DNA of 18,553 bases from assembly GCA_024277285.1 (NCBI GenBank), contig JAJRVM010000334.1:1-18553 (forward strand). Direction: 5' to 3'. Source of the DNA: Planctomycetota bacterium (GTDB taxonomy: Bacteria > Planctomycetota > Planctomycetia > Pirellulales > Pirellulaceae). The notes beneath the pieces are model-generated. The model worked only from the letters and a program-made list of their open reading frames with translations. It was not told the DNA's origin and ran no database searches. A program made the translations under genes and the position numbers. Below, in pieces: positions 8,652 to 16,237 of the stretch (its first letter is position 1; every line of letters starts with the position of its first letter).

Positions 8652-8680
8652 TGGCACTTGGCTCAGATGGTTAGTATACT
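8652..8680 (+). promoter_or_regulatory. Possible promoter in the gap before the DUF3604 gene
   Basis: TATACT at 8675-8680 is a strong -10 hexamer. A poor -35, TGGCAC, is 17 bases upstream at 8652-8657. Transcription would start near 8687, which is the first ATG of the next frame. Either the message is leaderless or translation begins at the next in-frame ATG (8747). Confidence 0.35.
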
Positions 8681-8686
8681 CGGCCA

Positions 8687-11671
8687 ATGACGTTGGCCCG
8701 CGACGTCCCAGTCGTTCACACTCAACAGCATGGGATTGACACAGCCATGACACAGTTTTCTTTGGGGTCCCATGGTGTAGCATGCTCGCGCCGCGCGCGT
8801 CTGTTTCGTGAACGACCGTCGCGAGCGTTCCGTTGGTGGCGACGTTCTATCCAGAGTGATGGCGTTGGCGCGGTCAGGTGTTTGCTACTTCTGGTCGTTT
8901 TCGCCGTGACGCTGAATTATGGAACGAATGCGGTTTGGGCACAGCGCGGACAGCCTGTCGATATCCTCACGAACGGTGGTTTCGAGGCAGGCACTCAGGA
9001 TTGGAATCCCGACGCCCAGCACGAATTGGTCAACGACCCTCAAGCTGCCCATCGCGGGAAAGCCTGTCTGACAGGCGAAGTGACGCGTCCCAATCAGGCA
9101 CTTCGATTGCGCCGTAACATTCGCGTGCATGCTGGAAACCGATACGTATTGCAGATCTGGGCAAAGGGTACACACCGGACCAAGCTGACAGTATGGGCGA
9201 ATCTGCCCCACAGCAAGAACCGCACCATGATTGCCGTCTGGCCGAAAGTCACTGGTCGCTGGCGACTCTACCGTACTCCTATTTCGATAACAGAATCAGG
9301 TACGCTGGCGTTGGAGATCATTGCCCCTTCATCGCACGGTGGGCCAGTTGGCCGCATCTGGCTCGACGACATCGCGCTGCACGAGACCGAAATGCCGACA
9401 ACACTCGATCTCACGAAGAAGAAGGGGTTTAATGACGAGCCAGCGATGGCGGCGGCGGCAGACGGTTCGCTCTATGTCGCCTTCAACCATTTCGTGAACG
9501 GTGCCGATTCGTTGCGAATCGAACGACTCTGTCACGAGTCAGGCGTTCTTGTACGCACCGATTCCTGGCAAGTAGCAGGCGGCGCCGGCACCTACATCCT
9601 GGGAATCAACGCCACCCCTGCAGGCGACGGGGTAGCGGTAACGTACGCCACCGAAACGAACCGCGACTGGAACATCCACATGGTGCTTTGTGGCCCCAGC
9701 GGTCCGAGCCAGCCGATTGTCGTCACTGATTCGGCCGGCGTCGATGTGAAGCCCGCGGCCTCTTGGCACAAGCAAACGCTTTGGGTCGCCTGGGAATCAA
9801 ATCGCAACGGGTACCGTCAGATCTTCGTCACATCGGTTCGCGATTCGAAAGCGTCGACTCCGATTGCACTGAGTCGCGAAAACGTGTCCAGCTATGGCCC
9901 ATCGATCGAGGTGTTGGACGACGGACAAGTGTGCGTCGCGTGGCACGCCTTTGAAAAAAATAACTATGACATCCAATTGCGCCGTACTCGCGAAGATGGC
10001 TTGTGGGGCCGCCAGGTTCGACTGACTCAAGCGCCAACAATTGATCGTCACGCTTCGCTCTTCTCCCAGGAAAATCAATTGTGGCTGGCCTATGAGAACG
10101 CGCAAACGGAACGCTATTACGTCACGCGCACTAATCGGCGTCGATTGGTGGTTGCCAAAGTCGTCTCCGATGCGTTGGTAACTCCACGCGTGACCGCAAC
10201 GTCGGTCCTCGACGGTCGTTGTGAAGCAGCGTCGGCTCTGTTCGATCAGCACGGCCGCTTGTGGATGGCCATGTTGCGCCCCCGACTTCCTCGTGCCGGA
10301 TGGGATGTCTATTTGACCGGGTGGGCAAACGACCAATGGCTCGCTCCCATCCCGTTGTCGAATGCCAAGGGGATGGACAGGACCCCGTCGCTTGTGGTCC
10401 GGGACGGTAAGGCAATCATCGCATTTCAAGCTGACGACATGCCGCAATCGTGGTCCGACCTTGACCGAATGGCAGAGTCGACAAGCGATATTCGCGTGGC
10501 GGAGATCGATTTGAGCAAAGTTGCGGGCGGCACCGAGATGCAGTTCCAGCCACTCACGGAATCCGAGGAGCCGTTCCCGCCGGCCACGCTCCGAATCGAA
10601 AGGGGCGAGGATACACCCACACTCTCAATTCAATACGACGAAAAGACCTATCAACTCTACTACGGTGACCTGCATGAACATTCCGATGTTTCCGTCTGCA
10701 ATCGGGTCGGCGATCAATCCTTGGATGAGAGCTATCAGCACTTGCGTGACCTGGCTCGACATGACTTCGTCTGCATCACCGACCACGGGTACAATCTCAA
10801 CCCATACTTGTGGAACTACAGTGCCAAGCTGGCCCGGGTCAACGACGATCCTCAACGATTTCTGACTTTTCTGGGGCAGGAATGGACGTCAACATTCGAA
10901 GAGACCAACCACGCGCATCCCCATGGATTCTACGGCCATCGTAATTTGATTCTGGCCGATCTCTATTTTCCAACATGGTGGAACGCTCGAAACCGGCAGA
11001 AGCCCACCGAGGTATGGGAAGATCTGCGCCGAATGAACGCTAATTTCATTCATATTCCGCACCAACTGGCCGACACTGGGAACGTACCTACCGACTGGCA
11101 CTTTCACGACGAAGTCGCTCAACCGGTCGCCGAGATCTTCCAAACACGTGGCTCCTACGAGTATTTCGGAGCACCTCGCCAAGCGAAAAACACGGTTCCC
11201 GGCCCCAGTTCCTTTCTGCAGGATGCGTGGGCGCGCGATATCGTAATTGGGGTCATTGCGAGCCCGGATCATGGTGGCGGATACGGCAAGGCATGCGTGT
11301 TCTCCGAACAGTTGACGCGCGCGTCCATTCTCGACGCGCTGCGCGCGCGCCGTTGTTACGGCACCACGGGAGCAAAGATGTTCTTGGATGTGCGTGTCAA
11401 CGGTCATTTGATGGGTGAGAAGCTGTCCCAAACGGCCGGTAAGTCCGTAAACGTCAAGGTGACGGTGCGTTGCCCCGTGCCGATCGCCAAGATCGAACTC
11501 TGCCGAAGCAACTCATACATCGATGCCCAATCACCACAAGGTAAGGAAGCCACCGTCACCTTCGTGGATCGACAGCCACTTCCTGGACGGTGCTATTACT
11601 ACGTACGCGTGACTCAACAGGATGACGAGATCGCTTGGTCTAGTCCCGTCTGGTTCGGAGTTGCCCCGTAA
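8687..11671 (+). CDS. Secreted CBM/beta-propeller/PHP-domain protein (DUF3604)
   Basis: A frame of 994 residues. A hydrophobic export segment (CLLLLVVFAV, residues 65-74, likely cleavage after about 85) is preceded by an unusually long Arg-rich region, so the true start may be ATG 8747 (residue 21). Residues about 91-235 resemble a CBM4/9-type jelly roll (ILTNGGFEAG, then IWLDDI). Residues about 245-610 contain repeated sialidase/propeller-like blades, including LWVAWESNRNG and VCVAWHAFEKN. Residues about 655-905 are the DUF3604/PHP domain: YYGDLHEHSD with His663 and His665, CITDHG with Asp699 and His700, Glu732, His792 and SPDHGG with Asp861 and His862, all plausible metal ligands. PHP domains are metal-dependent hydrolases, typically of phosphoesters. 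The physiological substrate of DUF3604 is unknown to me. A metal-dependent extracellular hydrolase guided to glycans by the CBM is an inference. Confidence 0.88.
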   Translation: MTLARDVPVVHTQQHGIDTAMTQFSLGSHGVACSRRARLFRERPSRAFRWWRRSIQSDGVGAVRCLLLLVVFAVTLNYGTNAVWAQRGQPVDILTNGGFEAGTQDWNPDAQHELVNDPQAAHRGKACLTGEVTRPNQALRLRRNIRVHAGNRYVLQIWAKGTHRTKLTVWANLPHSKNRTMIAVWPKVTGRWRLYRTPISITESGTLALEIIAPSSHGGPVGRIWLDDIALHETEMPTTLDLTKKKGFNDEPAMAAAADGSLYVAFNHFVNGADSLRIERLCHESGVLVRTDSWQVAGGAGTYILGINATPAGDGVAVTYATETNRDWNIHMVLCGPSGPSQPIVVTDSAGVDVKPAASWHKQTLWVAWESNRNGYRQIFVTSVRDSKASTPIALSRENVSSYGPSIEVLDDGQVCVAWHAFEKNNYDIQLRRTREDGLWGRQVRLTQAPTIDRHASLFSQENQLWLAYENAQTERYYVTRTNRRRLVVAKVVSDALVTPRVTATSVLDGRCEAASALFDQHGRLWMAMLRPRLPRAGWDVYLTGWANDQWLAPIPLSNAKGMDRTPSLVVRDGKAIIAFQADDMPQSWSDLDRMAESTSDIRVAEIDLSKVAGGTEMQFQPLTESEEPFPPATLRIERGEDTPTLSIQYDEKTYQLYYGDLHEHSDVSVCNRVGDQSLDESYQHLRDLARHDFVCITDHGYNLNPYLWNYSAKLARVNDDPQRFLTFLGQEWTSTFEETNHAHPHGFYGHRNLILADLYFPTWWNARNRQKPTEVWEDLRRMNANFIHIPHQLADTGNVPTDWHFHDEVAQPVAEIFQTRGSYEYFGAPRQAKNTVPGPSSFLQDAWARDIVIGVIASPDHGGGYGKACVFSEQLTRASILDALRARRCYGTTGAKMFLDVRVNGHLMGEKLSQTAGKSVNVKVTVRCPVPIAKIELCRSNSYIDAQSPQGKEATVTFVDRQPLPGRCYYYVRVTQQDDEIAWSSPVWFGVAP

Positions 11672-11804
11672 GGTGACCGTGGCAATCGCGCTTCTCTCGT
11701 TATTGGTCGGCGGTGATTCGTTGGGAAAAAGTGGCGGAGCGAGGCTTGCGACTACTTGAAACAACGTTCCATATGCGTGGTGAATTCGAGAGAGGAATGT
11801 CCTG

Positions 11805-13898
11805 ATGACTGACCGCGAACAGGTTTTGATGTGCCGACCGTCGTATTTCGGTGTTCAGTATGTCATTAACCCTTGGATGGAAGGGCATATCGGACGAACG
11901 CGTCGCGAAGTCGCACTGCGGCAATGGCAGCAGTTGCACGACACGATTCAAGCCCTGGCAGATGTCCAGGTTCTGGAAGGGATCGAAAATCTTCCCGATA
12001 TGTGCTTCACCGCCAACGCCGGGCTAGTGTACGGAGACCAGTTCGTACCGAGTACTTTCCGAGTAGGCGAACGAGCCCCGGAGGTTCCGCGTTTTATCGA
12101 GTGGTTTCGCAACGCCCAATACGAGATTGTCGATCTGCCGGTCGACGCTCCGTTTGAAGGAGAAGGAGACGTTTTATTTCAAGATCGCGGTGAACAAAGC
12201 GGCGTCTTGTGGGCCGGCTATGGTGTGCGAAGCTCGCTTGAATCGCACCGTGCACTTTGCGAAGCGTTGAATGTCGATGTTGTCTCATTGCGTCTGATCG
12301 ATCAACGGTTCTATCACCTTGATACCTGTTTCATGCCGTTGAAGGAGGGGCGAATCCTTTATTTCCCCGAAGCGTTCGACGGGCGATCTCGGCGTGAGAT
12401 TGAACGTCGGATTGCGGCAGACCGCCGTTTCTCCGTCGGGCAGGCAGATGCAGTCCGCTTCGCCTGTAACGCGCTAGTGCTCGGCGATACCATCATCATG
12501 AATCATGCAAGTGATGCGTTGAGCCGGCGTCTGCGTGATTGGGGCTATGATGTGATTATCTGTCCGGTTAACGAGTTCATCCTGGCCGGTGGGGCCGTCA
12601 AATGTCTGACTCTCGTGACCAAACGGCAACCAGTGATGGCGACGGGACCAGCAGAAACGACTTCCGCCATCCGTTCCACGCATATCAAATTATCCGGGCA
12701 TTTGCTCGACAGCGGTTTGATTAATCGCGTCTTCGATTTGACTGCGGCAGCTGGCGGCGAGGCGACGGTGGAGAGCCTGTCGGTTGCTCCACGACATGAT
12801 CAGCTTTCTGCGGCCCAAGTCCGGTTGACGGCCCCGTCTGCAGAACAACTCGACTTGATTGCCAGCCAATTGCAGCCGCTCGGTGCGAGACCGGTGGCTG
12901 CCTCCGGGGACGCACGTTTGGAAACGGTGGTGAGGGCTGGGGTTGCCCCTGCCGATTTCTACTCCACCACGATCTACCCGACGGATGTGCGTATCGATGG
13001 CCGGTGGGTGCGAGTGACGGGGCAACGCATGGATGCCGTCGTGCAGGTCAATTCAAACGAAGATGGCGAGCCTTTGGCGCGATGCCGTCTGATACGCGAC
13101 TTGCAGACTGGGGATCACGTCGTTTGCGGCGTGGCAGGAGTACGAGTCGATCAACCGAGTGTACAGAAACGGGATCACGAATTTGCATTCATGTCCGCTG
13201 GGGTCTCGTCGGAACGTCGAGTTGAACTGGCCGTTGACAAACTCGCCTGGGAAATGAAGCGTATCCGCGCCCGGAACGGACGTATCGTGTTTGTCGCCGG
13301 ACCGGTGGTTATTCATACGGGTGGAGGCGAGTACCTTAGCCAGATCATTCGGCTGGGATACGTGCAGGCGCTGTTGACGGGCAACGCGTTACCCACCCAC
13401 GATATCGAACTGAATCTATTCGGCACGTCGCTCGGCGTAGATTTGGCCCGTGGCATGGGCGTCCCGGGTGGGCACCAACATCATATCAAAGCGATCAATC
13501 GAGTGCGGGCCGCCGGTTCGATCCGGCAAGCGGTCGAGCAGGGGATCATCACGGGCGGCGTCATGTACGAATGCGTGAAGAACCACGCACAATACGTATT
13601 GGCGGGTTCTATTCGCGATGACGGCCCCTTGCCTGATACGATCATGGATCTTTACGAAGCTCAAGATCGCTACGCAGCTGCGATCGAAAAGACCGACATG
13701 ATCGTGATGCTCTGCTCGATGTTGCATGCGATTGGAACCGGCAATATGACGCCATCCGGAGTTCGTCTCGTATGTGTCGATATTTCGCCATCCGTAGCAA
13801 CGAAACTTGCCGATCGGGGAAGCGTCGAGTCGACCGGAATCGTCACGGATGTCGGATTGTTCCTGAACCTGCTCGCCCAACGGTTGAGCGAGGACTAG
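11805..13898 (+). CDS. argZ: Arginine dihydrolase / ornithine cyclodeaminase-like fusion (ArgZ/AgrE type)
   Basis: A 697-residue cytoplasmic protein with no signal peptide. ATG 11805 follows GAGAGAGGA (11788-11796) by eight bases. Residues 1-280 are an amidino-hydrolase domain of the guanidine-modifying superfamily matching cyanobacterial ArgZ/AgrE: YVINPWM (Asn22), MCFTANAGLV (Asn71), FEGEGD (Glu118 to Asp122), FYHLDTCF (His171) and GGAVKCLTL (catalytic Cys267). ArgZ converts arginine to ornithine, CO2 and two NH3. Residues about 293-697 are the LOR/SDH-type domain (SGHLLDSGLINRVFDL, FMSAGVSSE, VAGPVVIHTGGGEY, FGTSLGVDL, LAGSIRDDGPLPD, TKLADRGS), which in Anabaena AgrE forms proline from ornithine with NAD. 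Length is close to the cyanobacterial enzymes (about 700). The name 'LOR/SDH' would mislead if taken as lysine degradation. Both active sites look intact. It has 133- and 213-bp gaps to its neighbours and is functionally unlike them. Confidence 0.93.
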   Translation: MTDREQVLMCRPSYFGVQYVINPWMEGHIGRTRREVALRQWQQLHDTIQALADVQVLEGIENLPDMCFTANAGLVYGDQFVPSTFRVGERAPEVPRFIEWFRNAQYEIVDLPVDAPFEGEGDVLFQDRGEQSGVLWAGYGVRSSLESHRALCEALNVDVVSLRLIDQRFYHLDTCFMPLKEGRILYFPEAFDGRSRREIERRIAADRRFSVGQADAVRFACNALVLGDTIIMNHASDALSRRLRDWGYDVIICPVNEFILAGGAVKCLTLVTKRQPVMATGPAETTSAIRSTHIKLSGHLLDSGLINRVFDLTAAAGGEATVESLSVAPRHDQLSAAQVRLTAPSAEQLDLIASQLQPLGARPVAASGDARLETVVRAGVAPADFYSTTIYPTDVRIDGRWVRVTGQRMDAVVQVNSNEDGEPLARCRLIRDLQTGDHVVCGVAGVRVDQPSVQKRDHEFAFMSAGVSSERRVELAVDKLAWEMKRIRARNGRIVFVAGPVVIHTGGGEYLSQIIRLGYVQALLTGNALPTHDIELNLFGTSLGVDLARGMGVPGGHQHHIKAINRVRAAGSIRQAVEQGIITGGVMYECVKNHAQYVLAGSIRDDGPLPDTIMDLYEAQDRYAAAIEKTDMIVMLCSMLHAIGTGNMTPSGVRLVCVDISPSVATKLADRGSVESTGIVTDVGLFLNLLAQRLSED

Positions 13899-13916
13899 AG
13901 AGCGATGATCCTCATC

Positions 13917-13942
13917 CGGACGTTTCCCGCCGGGAGCGTCTG
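13917..13942 (+). terminator. Stem-loop after the argZ-type gene
   Basis: Nineteen bases past the stop codon, GACGTTTCC (13919-13927) pairs with GGGAGCGTC (13932-13940) around a four-base loop. The nine pairs include two G-T wobbles, and two more pairs are possible outside. There is no T-tract after it, so it may be a transcript 3'-end stabiliser or a weak terminator rather than a classic intrinsic terminator. Confidence 0.35.
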
Positions 13943-13985
13943 AGCGACGATCGCACAACCTATTGGCAGAAGAGCGTTTGACGAG

Positions 13986-14054
13986 ACATTCTCGATCGAG
14001 CGGCATTCTCGGCGGTTCCTTGCACGGACGACCGTGGAGGAGTACATTCTCGAT
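13986..14054. repeat. Three short CATTCTCG repeats upstream of the oxidoreductase gene
   Basis: CATTCTCG occurs at 13987-13994, 14004-14011 and 14045-14052. The first and third extend to the 11-base ACATTCTCGAT (13986-13996 and 14044-14054). They lie 58-125 bases upstream of the next start codon, where a regulator could bind. Function is inferred only from repetition and place. Confidence 0.4.
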
Positions 14055-14111
14055 TCTGGCCACCGCGTCGGCACGCGGCACGCGAAGAGACGTGAAACGG
14101 AGACGAATCTC

Positions 14112-16058
14112 ATGAACAGGTTCTTTGTTGTAGCAGTGACTTTCGCGGCGGTCGCCGCCGGTATCGGTCGCGACGGTTGCGCCGAGCCTCGAGTATTGAA
14201 TGTCGACGTGTGCGTTTACGCTGCCACGCCGGCGGGCATCGTGGCCGCCATGGCCGTGAAACGCGCGGGACTGTCGGTCGTCGTGGTCGAGCCGAGTCGC
14301 TGGGTCGGCGGGATCCTTGGCGCCGGGCTCAAGCCGACTCAAGACTGTCCCAATATCAACGCCACCGGCGGGCTCGCCCGCAAGTTGCTCGAAACCCTGG
14401 GACATCCGAACCGGCAAGGCGGCACACTCACGAAGAAAGTGGCGAACTCCAGGATGAACCTCCAAGATCTTCGCGCGGACTTTCTCAAGCTGCTCGACGA
14501 GAACGAGATTCCCGTCGTCTACGACCATCGCATCAGTTCTTGCCGTAAGAACGGCGCGACGATCACCGAGGCCGTCTTCGAGCGAGCACCGTTCGACGCC
14601 CTCGGCTGCCCCGTGGCCAAAGCCGAGCAGCCGGATAGTCTGCGTGTCGTGGCAACCGTATATATCGACGCCGGTTACGAAGGCGATCTGATGGTTCGTG
14701 CCGACGTTTCATATCGCGTGGGACGCGAAGCGGCCGATGAGTTTGACGAACAACGCGCGGGCGTCCAACCGCCGATGGAGTTGGCCCCGATCGATCCGTT
14801 TGTCGAGCCAGGTAACCCGAAAAGCGGTCTGTTGAAGTGGGTCGAGGAAGACCACGGTAAACCGGTCGGGTCTGCCGATCATTACACGCAGGCCTACAAC
14901 TACCGCTACTACACGACCGATGATCCTCGGCATCGTGTGGAGATCACGCCGCCAGATAACTACGATCCGCATGATTTCGAGTTGATCGGCCGATACGTCG
15001 CGTGGCTTGCTGACACGATCGACGACGAAGAGGCTCTTTTCGCCCGGCTGAGTCGCATCTTTCCGGGCACTATGAACTCGGGCGAGTGGAACTACCACCG
15101 CCGCTCGCTCTTCTCGATGGCACCCGTCGGCATCAGTCACCTCTATGCTGACGGCGGCTACGTCCAGAAAGCACGCATCTGGAAAGCTCATCAAGATTAC
15201 CTCCGCGGGCTGCATCATTTTATGAGCACTGATCCGCGCGTACCCAAAGCATTTCGCGAGAAGACCACGCGGCTCGGCCTCGACAGCCGCCATCACCCCG
15301 AAACGCACGGCTGGCCACACCAGCTCTACATCCGCGTATCGAGACGTCTGGCAGGCCGCTACACGATTACCGCACACGACGTCTACAACCGCACCACGGT
15401 GAGCGACCCCATCGGGCTGGCGCAATACGGCATCGACACTTACCCCGCGCGCCGCATCTGGCTCGAGCGGGACGGCCAGGTGTACGTGGGGCTCGAAGGC
15501 AAGATGTTCATCGGCGGTGCGCGCGGGCCCACCAACGTCCCCTATCCAATTCCCTATCGAGCTATCACGCCAAAGGCGGAGGAGTGCACAAACTTGCTGG
15601 TGCCAATTTGCTTCTCGGCCACGCATCTTGGCTACGCCTCGGCCCGCATGGAGCCGGTCTTCATGATCGTTGGTGAGTCGGCCGGGATCGCGGCATCTCG
15701 CGCAATCGCGCAGAGTGTTGCCGTGCAAGAGATTGACACGGTCGCCTATCAGCAGGCACTGAACGATGCCGGGCAGATCCTCAGGTGGACAGGCACTTCC
15801 GTGGCGAAAAACGCCGGTCGACCGCGCGGCAAAAAGCCGACGAGCTACACGTTCGAGAGACTCCTGGACAGTGCCGACACCAATGGCGACAGCCTCGTTT
15901 CTCGCTCCGAGTGGAGCCGCGCCAAGGGCGCCTACGCCTGGCTCTTCCCGATTATCGATACCGGCAGCGACGGCCACATCGACGCCAAGGAATACGAAGC
16001 TTTCCAGCGATACAAGGCGCGAAATCTCGACTGGAGAAAACAGAAACGCGAAAAATGA
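14112..16058 (+). CDS. Secreted FAD-dependent oxidoreductase with two C-terminal EF-hands
   Basis: A 648-residue protein starting MNRFFVV at ATG 14112, preferred over the upstream GTG at 14034 because the signal peptide (residues 1-24) begins here and ACGGAGA (14096-14102) lies nine bases before. Residues 31-72 form the dinucleotide-binding start of the FAD-dependent oxidoreductase family PF12831: VDVCVYAATPAGIVAAM, then VVVVEPSRWVGGILGAGL. The glycine motif is altered to AATPAG. The body continues to about residue 560, with a family-typical C-terminal segment near GESAGIAASRA. Residues 589-600 (DTNGDSLVSRSE) are a canonical EF-hand loop, and 616-627 (DTGSDGHIDAKE) a second with Gly at position 3, so it probably binds calcium. 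The substrate is unknown; secretion next to glycan-active genes suggests a sugar or glycan-derived compound, which is inference. Confidence 0.9.
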   Translation: MNRFFVVAVTFAAVAAGIGRDGCAEPRVLNVDVCVYAATPAGIVAAMAVKRAGLSVVVVEPSRWVGGILGAGLKPTQDCPNINATGGLARKLLETLGHPNRQGGTLTKKVANSRMNLQDLRADFLKLLDENEIPVVYDHRISSCRKNGATITEAVFERAPFDALGCPVAKAEQPDSLRVVATVYIDAGYEGDLMVRADVSYRVGREAADEFDEQRAGVQPPMELAPIDPFVEPGNPKSGLLKWVEEDHGKPVGSADHYTQAYNYRYYTTDDPRHRVEITPPDNYDPHDFELIGRYVAWLADTIDDEEALFARLSRIFPGTMNSGEWNYHRRSLFSMAPVGISHLYADGGYVQKARIWKAHQDYLRGLHHFMSTDPRVPKAFREKTTRLGLDSRHHPETHGWPHQLYIRVSRRLAGRYTITAHDVYNRTTVSDPIGLAQYGIDTYPARRIWLERDGQVYVGLEGKMFIGGARGPTNVPYPIPYRAITPKAEECTNLLVPICFSATHLGYASARMEPVFMIVGESAGIAASRAIAQSVAVQEIDTVAYQQALNDAGQILRWTGTSVAKNAGRPRGKKPTSYTFERLLDSADTNGDSLVSRSEWSRAKGAYAWLFPIIDTGSDGHIDAKEYEAFQRYKARNLDWRKQKREK

Positions 16059-16130
16059 TACACCGATTTCAAACAATCGAATTCGTATCTGTTCAGCCGA
16101 TTGCAGCGTTGGACTAAGTCAGGGACCCCA

Positions 16131-16156
16131 ACGAGCTTGCCTCGTAAGTGAACGAG
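16131..16156 (+). other. Overlapping alternative short hairpins upstream of the SGNH gene
   Basis: ACGAG (16131-16135), CTCGT (16141-16145) and ACGAG (16152-16156) allow two mutually exclusive five-base stems sharing the middle arm. The arrangement resembles a minimal switching leader, but the stems are short and could be chance. Confidence 0.2.
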
Positions 16157-16237
16157 TCTTGCCAGCGAAGACGCCGATCCCAATAATTCCATTCACCCAC
16201 CGCGGACGGCCAAACTGTTAACAAGAAGTGAAGTATT

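Noticed and set aside
8652..8668. TGGCAC as half of a sigma54 promoter
   Set aside because: The required downstream GC element (TTGC-like) at correct spacing is absent.
13416..14528. 370-codon minus-strand frame
   Set aside because: Spans two clear plus-strand genes and their gap, with Arg/His/Asp-rich composition and no recognisable motif; an antisense shadow.
14709..16076. 455-codon minus-strand frame
   Set aside because: Lies wholly antisense to the FAD oxidoreductase, which has unmistakable motifs; explained by codon bias in GC-rich DNA.
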